64,000 bases of DNA from Clostridia bacterium (GTDB taxonomy: Bacteria; Bacillota; Clostridia; Oscillospirales; Acutalibacteraceae), in the NCBI GenBank assembly GCA_017416285.1, contig JAFQCU010000036.1, forward strand, positions 62,001-126,000. The letters are read 5' to 3'. Every line of letters starts with the position of its first letter. The first letter of the stretch is position 1. Position numbers and translations under genes: made by a program. Under the pieces are notes generated by a model, which worked only from the letters and a program-made list of their open reading frames with translations, was not told the DNA's origin and made no database searches. Shown piece after piece: positions 16,464 to 25,717 of this stretch.

Positions 16464-17510
16464 ATTACTATTTCAGAAATTTGGGGCACCTTTTGGCCCT
16501 ATCTTACCGCAGTTTTACTCTTTTTAATTTTAATAGTTATACACGAATTCGGTCATTTTATTGCCGCAAAGCTTTTAGGTGTAAAGGTAAACGAATTTGC
16601 CGTTGGCTTCGGTCCACGGCTTTTCGGTTTTAAAGGCAAGGAAACGAAATATTCCTTTAATCTCGTACCTTTAGGTGGCTATTGCGCAATGGAGGGCGAG
16701 GATGAAGCAAGCGGCGACAGCCGTGCTTTTTGCAACAAATCAGCTTGGCGCCGTTTTTTAATTGTTGTAATGGGTGCAACCTTTAATTTGATTTTCGGTC
16801 TTATTTTGGTTGCAATAATTTTAGCACCGCAAAAAATGTTTGCTTCTACCACTATTGCCGAATTTTCAGAAAACGCCGTAACGGTACAAAGCGGGCTTAA
16901 GGTTAATGATAAAATTGTTGAAATTGAGGGCCGCAAAATTTTTGGTGTTTATGATATGAATTACGCCTTTACAAACGTAGAGGACGGCACGCTTGATATG
17001 GTGGTGCTTCGTGACGGCAAAAAGGTGGAGCTTAATGACGTTAAGTTTGAAACCGAGGAAGCCGATGGCATTACCTATTTAAAGTGGGACTTTAAGGTTT
17101 ACGGCATTAAAAAAACTGTGTGGAATTATATTAAAGAAACCTTTAATACAACAATTTCTTACTGTATGATTGTGTGGCGCAGTCTTTTGGATATGCTTGC
17201 AGGCAAGTTTGGTATAAGCGCAATTTCCGGTCCTGTCGGTGTTACGGTTGCCATTGCCGATGCGGCAAAGCAAAGTCTTTTTAATTTGCTTCCCATGATG
17301 GCGCTTATAACGGTCAACCTTGGCATTTTTAATCTTTTGCCTGTGCCTGCACTTGATGGTGGCCGCCTTATGTTTATTTTGTTTGAAATGATATTCCGTA
17401 AAAAGGTACCCGAAAAGTATGAAGCAGTGGTACACACCGTTGGCTTTATAATTTTAATTGCTTTTATGGTGCTTGTTGCCGCAAAGGATATTTGGGGACT
17501 TATTTTTTAA
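16464..17510 (+). CDS. rseP: Site-2 intramembrane metalloprotease RseP
   Basis: About 348 residues. Zinc-dependent intramembrane protease: HEFGH active site in the first transmembrane segment, a PDZ domain in the middle, and the C-terminal NLLPVPALDGGRL motif carrying the third zinc ligand. It cleaves membrane-anchored anti-sigma factors or signal-peptide remnants. Start: the only in-frame GTG (16455) lies inside AGGTGAT (16453-16459), and no ATG or TTG follows until well inside the conserved region. The AUU at 16464, four bases past the ribosome site, is the best-placed codon. The stop is certain; the start is inferred. Confidence 0.9.
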   Translation: MTISEIWGTFWPYLTAVLLFLILIVIHEFGHFIAAKLLGVKVNEFAVGFGPRLFGFKGKETKYSFNLVPLGGYCAMEGEDEASGDSRAFCNKSAWRRFLIVVMGATFNLIFGLILVAIILAPQKMFASTTIAEFSENAVTVQSGLKVNDKIVEIEGRKIFGVYDMNYAFTNVEDGTLDMVVLRDGKKVELNDVKFETEEADGITYLKWDFKVYGIKKTVWNYIKETFNTTISYCMIVWRSLLDMLAGKFGISAISGPVGVTVAIADAAKQSLFNLLPMMALITVNLGIFNLLPVPALDGGRLMFILFEMIFRKKVPEKYEAVVHTVGFIILIAFMVLVAAKDIWGLIF

Positions 17511-17520
17511 ATAAGGTGAT

Positions 17521-18579
17521 ATGATGTTATATACAAATGATATTACTAAAAAAATAGCAGTTGGTGATATGTTTATAGGCGGCGGTGCGCCCGTCAGCGT
17601 TCAGTCAATGCTCTGTGCCGAAGCGCACGATATTGAGGGCAACGTTTCGCAGGCGCTACGCTTAGAGCAAGCAGGCTGTGACATTGTGCGTGTTACCGTG
17701 CCTGATATAGAGGCTTTAAAAACCGTTGAGGCGCTCAAAAATGCCATTAAAATTCCCTTGGTGGCAGACATTCATTTTGATTACCGCTTGGCTATTGAAA
17801 GTGTTGCCGCAGGTGTTGATAAGGTTCGTATAAACCCCGGTAATATCGGCGGTGACGATAAGGTAAAGGCTGTTGCCGACGCTTGCAGAAAAGCGGGCGT
17901 ACCGATAAGAATTGGTGTAAATTCGGGATCACTCGAAAAGGAAATACTAGCTAAATACGGCGGTGTTACCCCCGAAGCTATGGTTGAAAGCGGACTTTAT
18001 CATATTTCGCTTTTAGAAAAATTTGATTTTGATGATATTGTGTTATCGTTAAAATCATCTGACACATTTAAAATGTATAAAGCATACGAATTAGCGGCGG
18101 AAAAGTGCCGTTACCCCTTGCACTTGGGCGTGACCGAGGCGGGCACCGAAAATATGGGTGTTATAAAATCGGCAGCAGGCATTGGCGGGCTTTTGCTTCG
18201 TGGAATAGGCAATACAATTCGTATTTCCTTAACTGATGACCCTGTGAAAGAGGTTGAAGCCGGCATTAAGCTTTTAAAGGCAATCGGACTTAAAAATGAC
18301 GGTATTAAGTTTGTTTCCTGCCCGACCTGTGGCAGAACACAGATTGATTTAATAAAAATTGCAAATGAGGCGGAAAAACGCCTTGCAAACGTTCAAAAAA
18401 ACATAACAGTTGCAATTATGGGCTGTGTTGTAAACGGTCCGGGTGAAGCATCTGCAGCAGATATAGGTATTGCCGGAGGTAAGGGCTGTGGCGTACTTTT
18501 CAAAAAGGGCGAAATTATTCGCAAGCTGCCTGAAAATGAATTGCTTGATGCTTTGATAGAAGAAATCGAAAAAATTTAA
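17521..18579 (+). CDS. ispG: 4-hydroxy-3-methylbut-2-enyl diphosphate synthase
   Basis: 352 residues, late MEP-pathway iron-sulfur enzyme (MEcPP to HMBPP). The [4Fe-4S] cysteines are in SCPTCGRTQ and MGCVVNGPGEA near the C-terminus; the TIM barrel shows VQSML, VADIHFDYRLA and KVRINPGNIG. Two adjacent ATGs are possible; the second (17524) has the same 3-base spacing from AGGTGAT as other genes here. It lies 10 bases after rseP. Confidence 0.96.
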   Translation: MMLYTNDITKKIAVGDMFIGGGAPVSVQSMLCAEAHDIEGNVSQALRLEQAGCDIVRVTVPDIEALKTVEALKNAIKIPLVADIHFDYRLAIESVAAGVDKVRINPGNIGGDDKVKAVADACRKAGVPIRIGVNSGSLEKEILAKYGGVTPEAMVESGLYHISLLEKFDFDDIVLSLKSSDTFKMYKAYELAAEKCRYPLHLGVTEAGTENMGVIKSAAGIGGLLLRGIGNTIRISLTDDPVKEVEAGIKLLKAIGLKNDGIKFVSCPTCGRTQIDLIKIANEAEKRLANVQKNITVAIMGCVVNGPGEASAADIGIAGGKGCGVLFKKGEIIRKLPENELLDALIEEIEKI

Positions 18580-18594
18580 ACGGAGTTGAAAAAA

Positions 18595-21500
18595 TTGGCT
18601 ACCCCTTTGTTTTGCGAAATATTCGGCGATTTTATCACAAATGAATTGCGTGAAAAATTAAATGGAGCAATTCTTAAAAAATGCAATCTTGATACCGAAA
18701 CCCGCACTCTTAATGCAGGGCTTTATTGTGATACATATATTTCGCACGAGGTAGTAGCCGAATTAGTAAACTCCATAAAAAGTCTTTTAAAGCTTGAAAA
18801 ATGCAATATAACTACCGAATTTTCAGCAACCGCCTTTGGTGCAGCTGCCTGCAAGGATTTAGTTAATGAAATTCGTGAGTATAACGCACTTTTAAACGGC
18901 TATTTTAACGGGGCCGAGTATAATTTAGACGGCGATACCCTTACAATCACCTTAAAGCACGGCGGTTATAAAAAAATTGTGGCGGCAAAATTTGAAGAGC
19001 AATTTATACGCCTTTTAAACGCTCGTTTTTCAAAAGAGTGTGTGCTTTGCTTTGACGGTCAGTTAGATGACGTTAAAATTGAAATGCCCGAGATTACATA
19101 TACTCCGGCACCTCAAAAGGTTGAAAAAAAGACAGAGGAAAAGCCGCAAATTAAGTTTGAAGCTAGAAAAGAAAAGCCCGAAAACGGCGTTGTTTATCTT
19201 GATGACCCCAAGATTTTTTATGGCAGAAGAATTGACAACAATGTAAAACGTATGATTGATATTACCCCCGACGATATGACCGTTTGCTGTTGGGGTGAGG
19301 TTTTCGGTTATGATACCCGCAAAATCAATACCAAGCGTGGCGAAGCGATTATAGTTAGCTTTGCGGTTTCCGACTATACAAATTCGATAAACGTTTCAAT
19401 GTTTATGGACCCCAAGAAAATGGGGGATATTTCTAATGTTAAAAACGGTAACTTTATTTTAATAAACGGTAATTATGAATTTGATAATTACAAAAAAGAG
19501 CATATTATAAAGCCCACCGCAATGGCTCTTTTGCAACCTTATTTTGAAATGGATGAATATGAGGGCGACAAACGAATCGAGCTTCATTGCCACACCAATA
19601 TGTCAGACAAGGACGCCGTTTGTCCTGCCGAGGATTTAATTAATCAGGCTTACAAATGGGGTCACAAGGCTATTGCCATTACCGACCACGGCGTTGTTCA
19701 GGCTTACCCTGCAGCGGCGGGTGCGGTTAAGAAGATTCGTAAAAACGGCGGCGATTTTAAGGTTATTTACGGTGTCGAGGGTTATTTTGTAGATGATATT
19801 AATACCGACATTACAAACCTTACGCCAAAGCAGATAAAGCGTTATCACCAAATTATTTTGGTTAAAAATGCGGTTGGTCTTAAAAATCTTTATAAGCTGG
19901 TTTCCGACGCTCATATAAATAATTTTAAGGGCAGACCCTTAACACTTCGCAGTAAGCTTGACGAACTTCGTGAGGGCTTAATTGTTGGCTCGGCTTGTGA
20001 AGCGGGCGAGCTTTTTCAGGCGGTTTTCCGTGGTGAGCCCCATGAAGAGCTTTTAAGAATTGCAAGCTATTACGATTATCTTGAAATTCAGCCCCTTGGC
20101 AACAACGACTTTATGGTAAGAAAATCGACCGAGCCCGATGAAAAGAATAAAAAAGGCGAGGTTATACCTAATCCTTACCGCCACGTTACAAGCATGGAAA
20201 TGCTTAAGGCATATAACCGCAAAATTGTTGAAATTGCGGATGAACTAGGTAAGCCTGTTGTTGCAACGGGTGACGTTCACTTCCTTAAAAAGAGTGATGA
20301 AATTATCCGTAAAATCTTGCTTGCGGGTCAAAATTATGACGACTTTGACCATCAGGCACCGCTTTACCTTAAAACTACACAGGAAATGCTGGATGATTTC
20401 AGCTACTTTGGTGAGCGTGCAAGGGAATTCGTCATAGATAACCCCGCAAAAATTGCCGAAATGGTAAGCGGTGATATTATTCCCGTACCCGAAGAAAGCC
20501 ATCCCCCTGTTATCGAGGGTTCAGATGATATGCTTCGTGAAATTTGTTGGGCAAATGCCCGCAAGAAGTACGGCGAGGTCGTGCCCGAGGTTGTTGAAAA
20601 GCGTCTTGAAAAAGAGCTTAACGCAATTATTAATAACGGCTTCTCTATAATGTATATTTCGGCTCAAAAATTGGTGGCGTTTAGTGAAGAAAACGGCTAT
20701 CTTGTTGGCTCACGTGGCTCGGTTGGTTCATCCTTCGTTGCTACTATGGCGGGTATATCTGAAGTTAACCCGCTTCCCCCGCATTATGTTTGTCCCGAAT
20801 GTCAGTACAGCGAATTTTTCCTAAAGGGCGAGGTTGGCTCAGGCTTTGATTTGCCCGAAAAGAAATGTCCGCACTGTGAAAAAATGCTCGTTCGTGACGG
20901 TCACGATATCCCGTTTGAAACCTTCCTTGGGTTTAAGGGTGATAAGGTGCCTGATATCGACCTTAACTTCTCGGATGAATTTCAGACCGAGGTTCAGCGT
21001 TATACCGAAGAGCTTTTCGGTAGTGAAAACGTGTTTAAGGCGGGTACAATTTCGACCATTGCCGAAAAAACCGCTTACGGCTTTGCAAAGGCGTATGCCG
21101 AAAAGAAGGGTATTACTCTTTCCAATGCCGAGCTTGACCGTTTGGCAAAGAAGCTTGAAAAAAGCAAAATTAAGGCTACAACCGGTCAGCACCCTGCGGG
21201 TATGATTGTTGTGCCGAGAAACGAAACAATTTACGATTTTTGCCCCATTCAGTACCCCGCAAACAAGCCTGAATCAGGGGTAACCACCACACACTTCGAC
21301 TTCCATTCAATTCACGATACGATTTTAAAGCTTGACGAGCTTGGACACGTTGTTCCTACTACATATAAATATTTAGAGGAATATACCGGTATTCCTGTTA
21401 GCGATATTTCAATGAGCGACCCACAGGTTTACAGCTTGTTTACCTCAACTAAGGCCTTGGGCGTTACTCCTGAGGAAATCGAGTCAAATACAGGCACTTA

Positions 21501-22401
21501 CTGTATACCCGAATTCGGAACAGCCTTCGTTCGTGGAATGCTTGAGGACTGTAAGCCCAAGAACTTTGCGGATTTGTTGCAAATTTCAGGTCTTTCTCAC
21601 GGTACCGACGTTTATCTCGGTAACGCTAAGGATTTAATCGACAATGGCACCTGCACCATTTCTGAAGTTATCGGTACACGTGATAATATTATGGTATACT
21701 TAATACATCAAGGTATGGAAGAGGGTCGTGCCTTCAAAATTACCGAAACGGTGCGTAAAGGTCTTATTGCAAAGGGTGCGGTTCCTAAAGAGGTTTGGGA
21801 CGAAATGGCAGAGGATATGCGAAAGGTAAACGTGCCAGAGTGGTATATTGACTCCTGCCGTAAAATTAAGTATATGTTCCCTAAAGCTCACGCTGCGGCT
21901 TACGTTATCGGTGCTTTGCGCCTTGCGTGGTACAAGGTTTACCGCCCGCTAGAATTTTACTGTGCATATTTCACTGCCCGCCCCGAAGACGTCGACGTTC
22001 CGGTTATTATGGGCGGTAAAGAAGCAGTGCGCCGTTATCTTCGTGATATAAAGGCAAAGGGTAAGGACGCCACCCAAAAAGAGCTTGACGTTTATGAAAA
22101 TATGCTCATTTTCAATGAAATGTTCTCCCGTGGGCTTGAAGTATTACCTATTGATATTAATAAATCCCACGCAATGAAATATGTTCCCGAAGACGGCAAA
22201 ATGCGTTTACCCTTCGGTGCGCTTTCGGGTGTTGGTGAAAAGGCGGCATATTCAATTTACGAAGCGGCACAGGCCGGAAACTTTATCTCTAAGGAAGATT
22301 TTCAGCTTGAGGCAGGGGTTTCGAAAACCATTATTCAAAACCTTAGTGACCTCGGTGCTTTTAAGGATTTGCCCGACACAAATCAGCTTTCAATGTTTTA
22401 A
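18595..22401 (+). CDS. polC: DNA polymerase III PolC-type alpha subunit, lacking the exonuclease domain
   Basis: 1268-residue replicative polymerase. Visible in order: N-terminal domain, OB fold (about 205-320), PHP domain starting with IELHCHTNMSDKDAV and ITDHGVVQ, then the polymerase core with a CPEC...CPHC zinc motif and catalytic PDIDLNFS, and the finger/tail region. PolC normally has a DnaQ-like 3'-5' exonuclease inserted within PHP. Here the sequence passes from GVEGYFVDD to RYHQIILVKN in about 18 residues (near 398-416), so the exonuclease is absent and the protein is correspondingly shorter than the usual 1430 or so. TTG 18595 is favoured (GGAG 9 bases upstream) over TTG 18586. Confidence 0.95.
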   Translation: MATPLFCEIFGDFITNELREKLNGAILKKCNLDTETRTLNAGLYCDTYISHEVVAELVNSIKSLLKLEKCNITTEFSATAFGAAACKDLVNEIREYNALLNGYFNGAEYNLDGDTLTITLKHGGYKKIVAAKFEEQFIRLLNARFSKECVLCFDGQLDDVKIEMPEITYTPAPQKVEKKTEEKPQIKFEARKEKPENGVVYLDDPKIFYGRRIDNNVKRMIDITPDDMTVCCWGEVFGYDTRKINTKRGEAIIVSFAVSDYTNSINVSMFMDPKKMGDISNVKNGNFILINGNYEFDNYKKEHIIKPTAMALLQPYFEMDEYEGDKRIELHCHTNMSDKDAVCPAEDLINQAYKWGHKAIAITDHGVVQAYPAAAGAVKKIRKNGGDFKVIYGVEGYFVDDINTDITNLTPKQIKRYHQIILVKNAVGLKNLYKLVSDAHINNFKGRPLTLRSKLDELREGLIVGSACEAGELFQAVFRGEPHEELLRIASYYDYLEIQPLGNNDFMVRKSTEPDEKNKKGEVIPNPYRHVTSMEMLKAYNRKIVEIADELGKPVVATGDVHFLKKSDEIIRKILLAGQNYDDFDHQAPLYLKTTQEMLDDFSYFGERAREFVIDNPAKIAEMVSGDIIPVPEESHPPVIEGSDDMLREICWANARKKYGEVVPEVVEKRLEKELNAIINNGFSIMYISAQKLVAFSEENGYLVGSRGSVGSSFVATMAGISEVNPLPPHYVCPECQYSEFFLKGEVGSGFDLPEKKCPHCEKMLVRDGHDIPFETFLGFKGDKVPDIDLNFSDEFQTEVQRYTEELFGSENVFKAGTISTIAEKTAYGFAKAYAEKKGITLSNAELDRLAKKLEKSKIKATTGQHPAGMIVVPRNETIYDFCPIQYPANKPESGVTTTHFDFHSIHDTILKLDELGHVVPTTYKYLEEYTGIPVSDISMSDPQVYSLFTSTKALGVTPEEIESNTGTYCIPEFGTAFVRGMLEDCKPKNFADLLQISGLSHGTDVYLGNAKDLIDNGTCTISEVIGTRDNIMVYLIHQGMEEGRAFKITETVRKGLIAKGAVPKEVWDEMAEDMRKVNVPEWYIDSCRKIKYMFPKAHAAAYVIGALRLAWYKVYRPLEFYCAYFTARPEDVDVPVIMGGKEAVRRYLRDIKAKGKDATQKELDVYENMLIFNEMFSRGLEVLPIDINKSHAMKYVPEDGKMRLPFGALSGVGEKAAYSIYEAAQAGNFISKEDFQLEAGVSKTIIQNLSDLGAFKDLPDTNQLSMF

Positions 22402-22407
22402 TCATCA

Positions 22408-22445
22408 AAAAACAAGCCAATTTAACAATTTGGCTTGTTTTTTTG
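22408..22445 (+). terminator. Terminator of the pyrH-polC operon
   Basis: AACAAGCCAA / TTGGCTTGTT 10-bp stem with a 9-base loop followed by a T run, 9 bases after the polC stop. Confidence 0.85.
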
Positions 22446-22485
22446 TTATATTTTTAGTAAATATTGCAAAAATATTAAAAAAAGG

Positions 22486-22514
22486 TTGCAATTTTGTAAC
22501 CTTTTTGTTATAAT
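22486..22514 (+). promoter_or_regulatory. Promoter of the M23/G5 hydrolase gene
   Basis: TTGCAA (22486-22491), 17-bp spacer, TATAAT (22509-22514). The -10 is consensus. Confidence 0.65.
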
Positions 22515-22590
22515 AACCCTTGTAGTTGTTACAAATTGTAATTTTTTAAGAAAGGCGCTGACTTTTATTTTTAACGAACTTTGCGAAAAA

Positions 22591-23790
22591 ATGTTAAGTA
22601 AAACGCAAAATTTAATAAAGAATAACAAGGTGCTCACAAAAATAGTTTCTTTTGTTTTAGTTATTGTTTTAAGCTTTGTTATAAGCTTTGTTTCTTGTGG
22701 TATCACCTTTGGTTTAAAGGTTATTTACAACGGCGAAAACATTGGTACTGTAAGCAGTGGCAAGGTTTTTGAAAAAGCGGTTACATATATTACCGCAAAC
22801 ACCAATCACTTCAAAGCGGTTAATGCAATTCAGAATGCATCGTTTAGGCTTACTTTAACAGTAGCGGACAACCTTCTTAACAAAGAACAGTTGGCTGAAG
22901 CAATTGCCGAAAACACCGACGAAATTTCTTCCGCTAACATATTATATATTAATGGTAAGCCTATGGCTTATACCGATATCAAAAACGTTCACGAGTTAAT
23001 CGAAGAATCACGTTGCCGTTACTATATTGACGGTGCCGAAAACAAGTCTGAATTTATTGATGACGTTCGTCTTGAAAAGTTTTTTGCTTATGCAAACCGT
23101 GTTGATAGCGACGTTGACGTAGAAAATATTATTTTAAACCTCAATGTTAAAACCATTTCAAAGGTTTCGTTTGAATCTCCCATTGCATTTTCTACCAAAA
23201 CCGTTAAAACTGCCGCACAGTATATCGGTTATTCAAAGGTTACAACCAAAGGCATTCAGGGCGTTGCCGCTAAAACCGAATTGGTTGAAACCGTAAACGG
23301 TAAGGAAAGCTCACGTGAGGTACTTAAAAACGAAGTTTTGGTTGAACCTGTTACACAGGTTGTTTTAACCGGTACTGCCGTTCAGATGGCAACCCCTACC
23401 GAAAAAGCAAATGCGCAGTCAGCAGGCTTTATTATGCCGCTTAATTCATACGATCATATCTCCGCTTACTGGGGTGACGGCCGCAATCATAAAGCGATTG
23501 ATTTTGCCGGCAAGCGTGGTCAGGCAATCTTCGCCGTTCAAGGTGGCGTTGTTACCTGCGCTGCTTACCGTGGCAATTACGGTTATCTTGTTGAAATCGA
23601 CCACGGCAACGGTTTGAAAACACGTTACGCACACTGTAATGCACTTTGCGTAAAGGCGGGTCAGATTGTTACTCAAGGTCAGCAAATCGCTACAATGGGT
23701 AATACCGGTCGTTCAACAGGCGACCATCTCCACTTTGAAGTTCTTAAAAACGGAACTCAAGTAAACCCACATCCTTATCTTTTCAAATAA
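22591..23790 (+). CDS. Secreted G5-domain/M23 peptidase cell-wall hydrolase
   Basis: 399 residues from the first ATG. It has an N-terminal signal anchor (about residues 17-37), a mixed alpha/beta middle, a G5-like segment (ELVETVNGKESSREVL to VVLTGTA, about 225-270), and a C-terminal LytM-type M23 peptidase with zinc ligands in NHKAIDFAG, RYAHCN and GDHLHFEV. It should cut peptidoglycan cross-links outside the membrane. The start is uncertain: the ATG lacks a ribosome site, whereas GAAAGG lies near 22550-22555 with in-frame CTG and ATT codons upstream, so the N-terminus may be about 8-11 residues longer. Monocistronic between its own promoter and terminator. Confidence 0.88.
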   Translation: MLSKTQNLIKNNKVLTKIVSFVLVIVLSFVISFVSCGITFGLKVIYNGENIGTVSSGKVFEKAVTYITANTNHFKAVNAIQNASFRLTLTVADNLLNKEQLAEAIAENTDEISSANILYINGKPMAYTDIKNVHELIEESRCRYYIDGAENKSEFIDDVRLEKFFAYANRVDSDVDVENIILNLNVKTISKVSFESPIAFSTKTVKTAAQYIGYSKVTTKGIQGVAAKTELVETVNGKESSREVLKNEVLVEPVTQVVLTGTAVQMATPTEKANAQSAGFIMPLNSYDHISAYWGDGRNHKAIDFAGKRGQAIFAVQGGVVTCAAYRGNYGYLVEIDHGNGLKTRYAHCNALCVKAGQIVTQGQQIATMGNTGRSTGDHLHFEVLKNGTQVNPHPYLFK

Positions 23791-23798
23791 TAAAAATT

Positions 23799-23837
23799 AA
23801 AACGGACGGTTTCCACCGTCCGTTTTCTGTTTTTGGG
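23799..23837. terminator. Bidirectional terminator between the M23 gene and the AraC gene
   Basis: Perfect 11-bp stem AAAACGGACGG / CCGTCCGTTTT with a 6-base loop, A-rich before and T-rich after. Confidence 0.85.
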
Positions 23838-23845
23838 TGATTAAA

Positions 23846-24598
23846 TCATATATTCCTACTTTCTTTTCGGTATACGGTTGGGGTTTTTTGGGTGTTGGAA
23901 TAAAATATTTTTCTAAAATATGACGAGGATGAAAAATCAAGTCTGGCGCTTATTTCTTCAACAGATAAGTCGGTATTTGAAAGCAGCTCTTTTGCTTTTT
24001 CACATAAAATTTCTTGCCGTACAGTAAGCGGTGTTTTTCCTAAGTGCTTTTTAAATTTATTATAAAGTCCTGCTTCACTAATGTTGCAAAAATTTGCAAC
24101 CTGCTTCATACTGCAGTTATAATGCAACCGCATAAATTCGATTGCATTGTTGACCGTTTTGCTGACGGACTGCTCATCAGTTAAAAGGCGTGGCGTGATT
24201 TCACCAAGCAAATAATATAGTCTGCCAATAGTTTGCGGGCAAAGATTTATATTATCCTTTAAAGCATCAAAAAGTGCTGCCTCACCGTGTATAAGATTGA
24301 TTTTTTGTAGCTTAAAGCTTCCGCTTCGATTTGGAAAAAATTCAAACCCAAACGAATAAAAACAAACCTCACCATTTTCGGGGTACCAAAACGAACGATA
24401 TGACAAATTTTTCGGAATATAAAAAACATCACCTTTTTTGAGCAAAAGGGTTTGATTGTTTGTAATGATTTTTGCTGTTCCGCTAACCATTTGCGCCAAA
24501 TAATGCACCGGACAGCCTTTTAACATATCGGTTGTATGGTATTGCTTATATTTAAAAAGATTAAAGCTGAAGCTTTTAAAGAATTTTATATCGTTCAA
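23846..24598 (-). CDS. AraC-family transcriptional regulator
   Basis: 250 residues: an N-terminal cupin-like sensor half (LLLKKGDVFYIPKNLSYRS resembles the AraC ligand pocket) and a C-terminal double helix-turn-helix (from about residue 150; SMKQVANFCNISEAGLYNKFKKHLG and the signature SVEEISARLDFSSSSYFRKIF). It is divergent from a dehydrogenase/oxidoreductase pair and is probably its regulator. The effector is likely a sugar or related compound; not identifiable from sequence. Confidence 0.88.
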   Translation of the reverse strand: MNDIKFFKSFSFNLFKYKQYHTTDMLKGCPVHYLAQMVSGTAKIITNNQTLLLKKGDVFYIPKNLSYRSFWYPENGEVCFYSFGFEFFPNRSGSFKLQKINLIHGEAALFDALKDNINLCPQTIGRLYYLLGEITPRLLTDEQSVSKTVNNAIEFMRLHYNCSMKQVANFCNISEAGLYNKFKKHLGKTPLTVRQEILCEKAKELLSNTDLSVEEISARLDFSSSSYFRKIFYSNTQKTPTVYRKESRNI

Positions 24599-24643
24599 GC
24601 CTAAAACACTCCGTTTTTTAAAGAAAATTACCTCTTTTTATAA

Positions 24644-24673
24644 AGTATATTATATTGTAAAACAGTTTGTCAA
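24644..24673 (-). promoter_or_regulatory. Promoter of the AraC-family gene
   Basis: On the minus strand TTGACA (24673-24668), 18-bp spacer, TATACT (24649-24644), in the 102-base divergent region. Confidence 0.65.
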
Positions 24674-24700
24674 CCATTAAAATTTAAATGGTGATGTTTT

Positions 24701-25717
24701 ATGAATAATAAAAGAATAGTTTTTACTTCTGTTGGCAGGGCTGAATTTTTAGATGCTCCGCTTCGTGAGGTTGCCGTCGATGAGGTACAGGTGCAGATTT
24801 ATTTTTCTACTATAAGCAGCGGCACCGAAAGGGCAAATCTTATGGGCAGCAAAACGGTAAGCTGGCGCACGCCCGAAGCTAAAGAAGCGGTTTTCCCACG
24901 CCATGCGGGATATAGCTCGGCAGGTGTGGTTTTAAAGGTTGGCGAAAATGTAAAGGATATTACGGTGGGTGACAGGGTTGCCCTTCGTTGGAGCACACAC
25001 ACCCATATTCAAAATATAAACCAATCACTTGTCACAAAAATTGGTGATATTGATTTTCGTGATGCCGCACTTTTTCATATATCTATTTTCCCATTGGCGG
25101 CTATCAGAAAATGCCACTTAGAAATTGGTGAAAGCGCAATCGTAATGGGTATGGGTGTTTTAGGCCTTTGTGCTTTAGGGCTTTTAAAGGCGGCGGGTGC
25201 TGCACCTATAATTGCTGTTGAACCAGACCCGATAAAGCGTGAAAAAGCCCTTAAAAGCGGTGCGGATTTTGCGCTTGACCCCTTTGCAGATAATTTTGCC
25301 GAAACCGCAAAAGCACTTACAAGTGGCGGCGCTAATGTCGGTATTGAGGTTACGGGTATTGGCGCAGGTCTTAACGGAATTTTAGACTGTATGGCACGCT
25401 TTGGCCGTGTGGCACTTTTGGGTTGTACACGAAGCAGTGATTTTTCAATAGACTATTACCGCAAGGTGCACGGCCCGGGAATTACACTTGTTGGCGCACA
25501 TACCGATGCCAGACCGCAATTAGAATCATATGAAGGCTGGTGGACACAGGCTGACGATATGGAAGCGGTTAAAAAGCTTCACGAAATGGGAAGAATAAAA
25601 TTGTCGAATTTGGTCGACGAAACCCAATCGCCCGAAAACGCAACCGAAATTTACAATCGGCTTTGCACGGACAAAACCTTTCCAATAGTTCAGTTCGATT
25701 GGAGCGCTTTAAAATGA
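24701..25717 (+). CDS. Medium-chain dehydrogenase without canonical zinc ligands
   Basis: 338-residue MDR-superfamily oxidoreductase. The Rossmann motif GMGVLGLCALGLLKAAGA lies near residue 150, with an acidic residue (VEPD) at the strand-2 end favouring NAD(H). The canonical catalytic zinc motifs are altered: the usual CGTD region reads SSGTERANL and the GHE motif reads HAGYSS, and the structural-zinc cysteines are absent. This pattern fits the MDR subgroup commonly paired with Gfo/Idh enzymes. It overlaps the next gene by 4 bases and is divergent from an AraC regulator; a role in oxidising a sugar or glycoside is inference. Confidence 0.8.
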   Translation: MNNKRIVFTSVGRAEFLDAPLREVAVDEVQVQIYFSTISSGTERANLMGSKTVSWRTPEAKEAVFPRHAGYSSAGVVLKVGENVKDITVGDRVALRWSTHTHIQNINQSLVTKIGDIDFRDAALFHISIFPLAAIRKCHLEIGESAIVMGMGVLGLCALGLLKAAGAAPIIAVEPDPIKREKALKSGADFALDPFADNFAETAKALTSGGANVGIEVTGIGAGLNGILDCMARFGRVALLGCTRSSDFSIDYYRKVHGPGITLVGAHTDARPQLESYEGWWTQADDMEAVKKLHEMGRIKLSNLVDETQSPENATEIYNRLCTDKTFPIVQFDWSALK

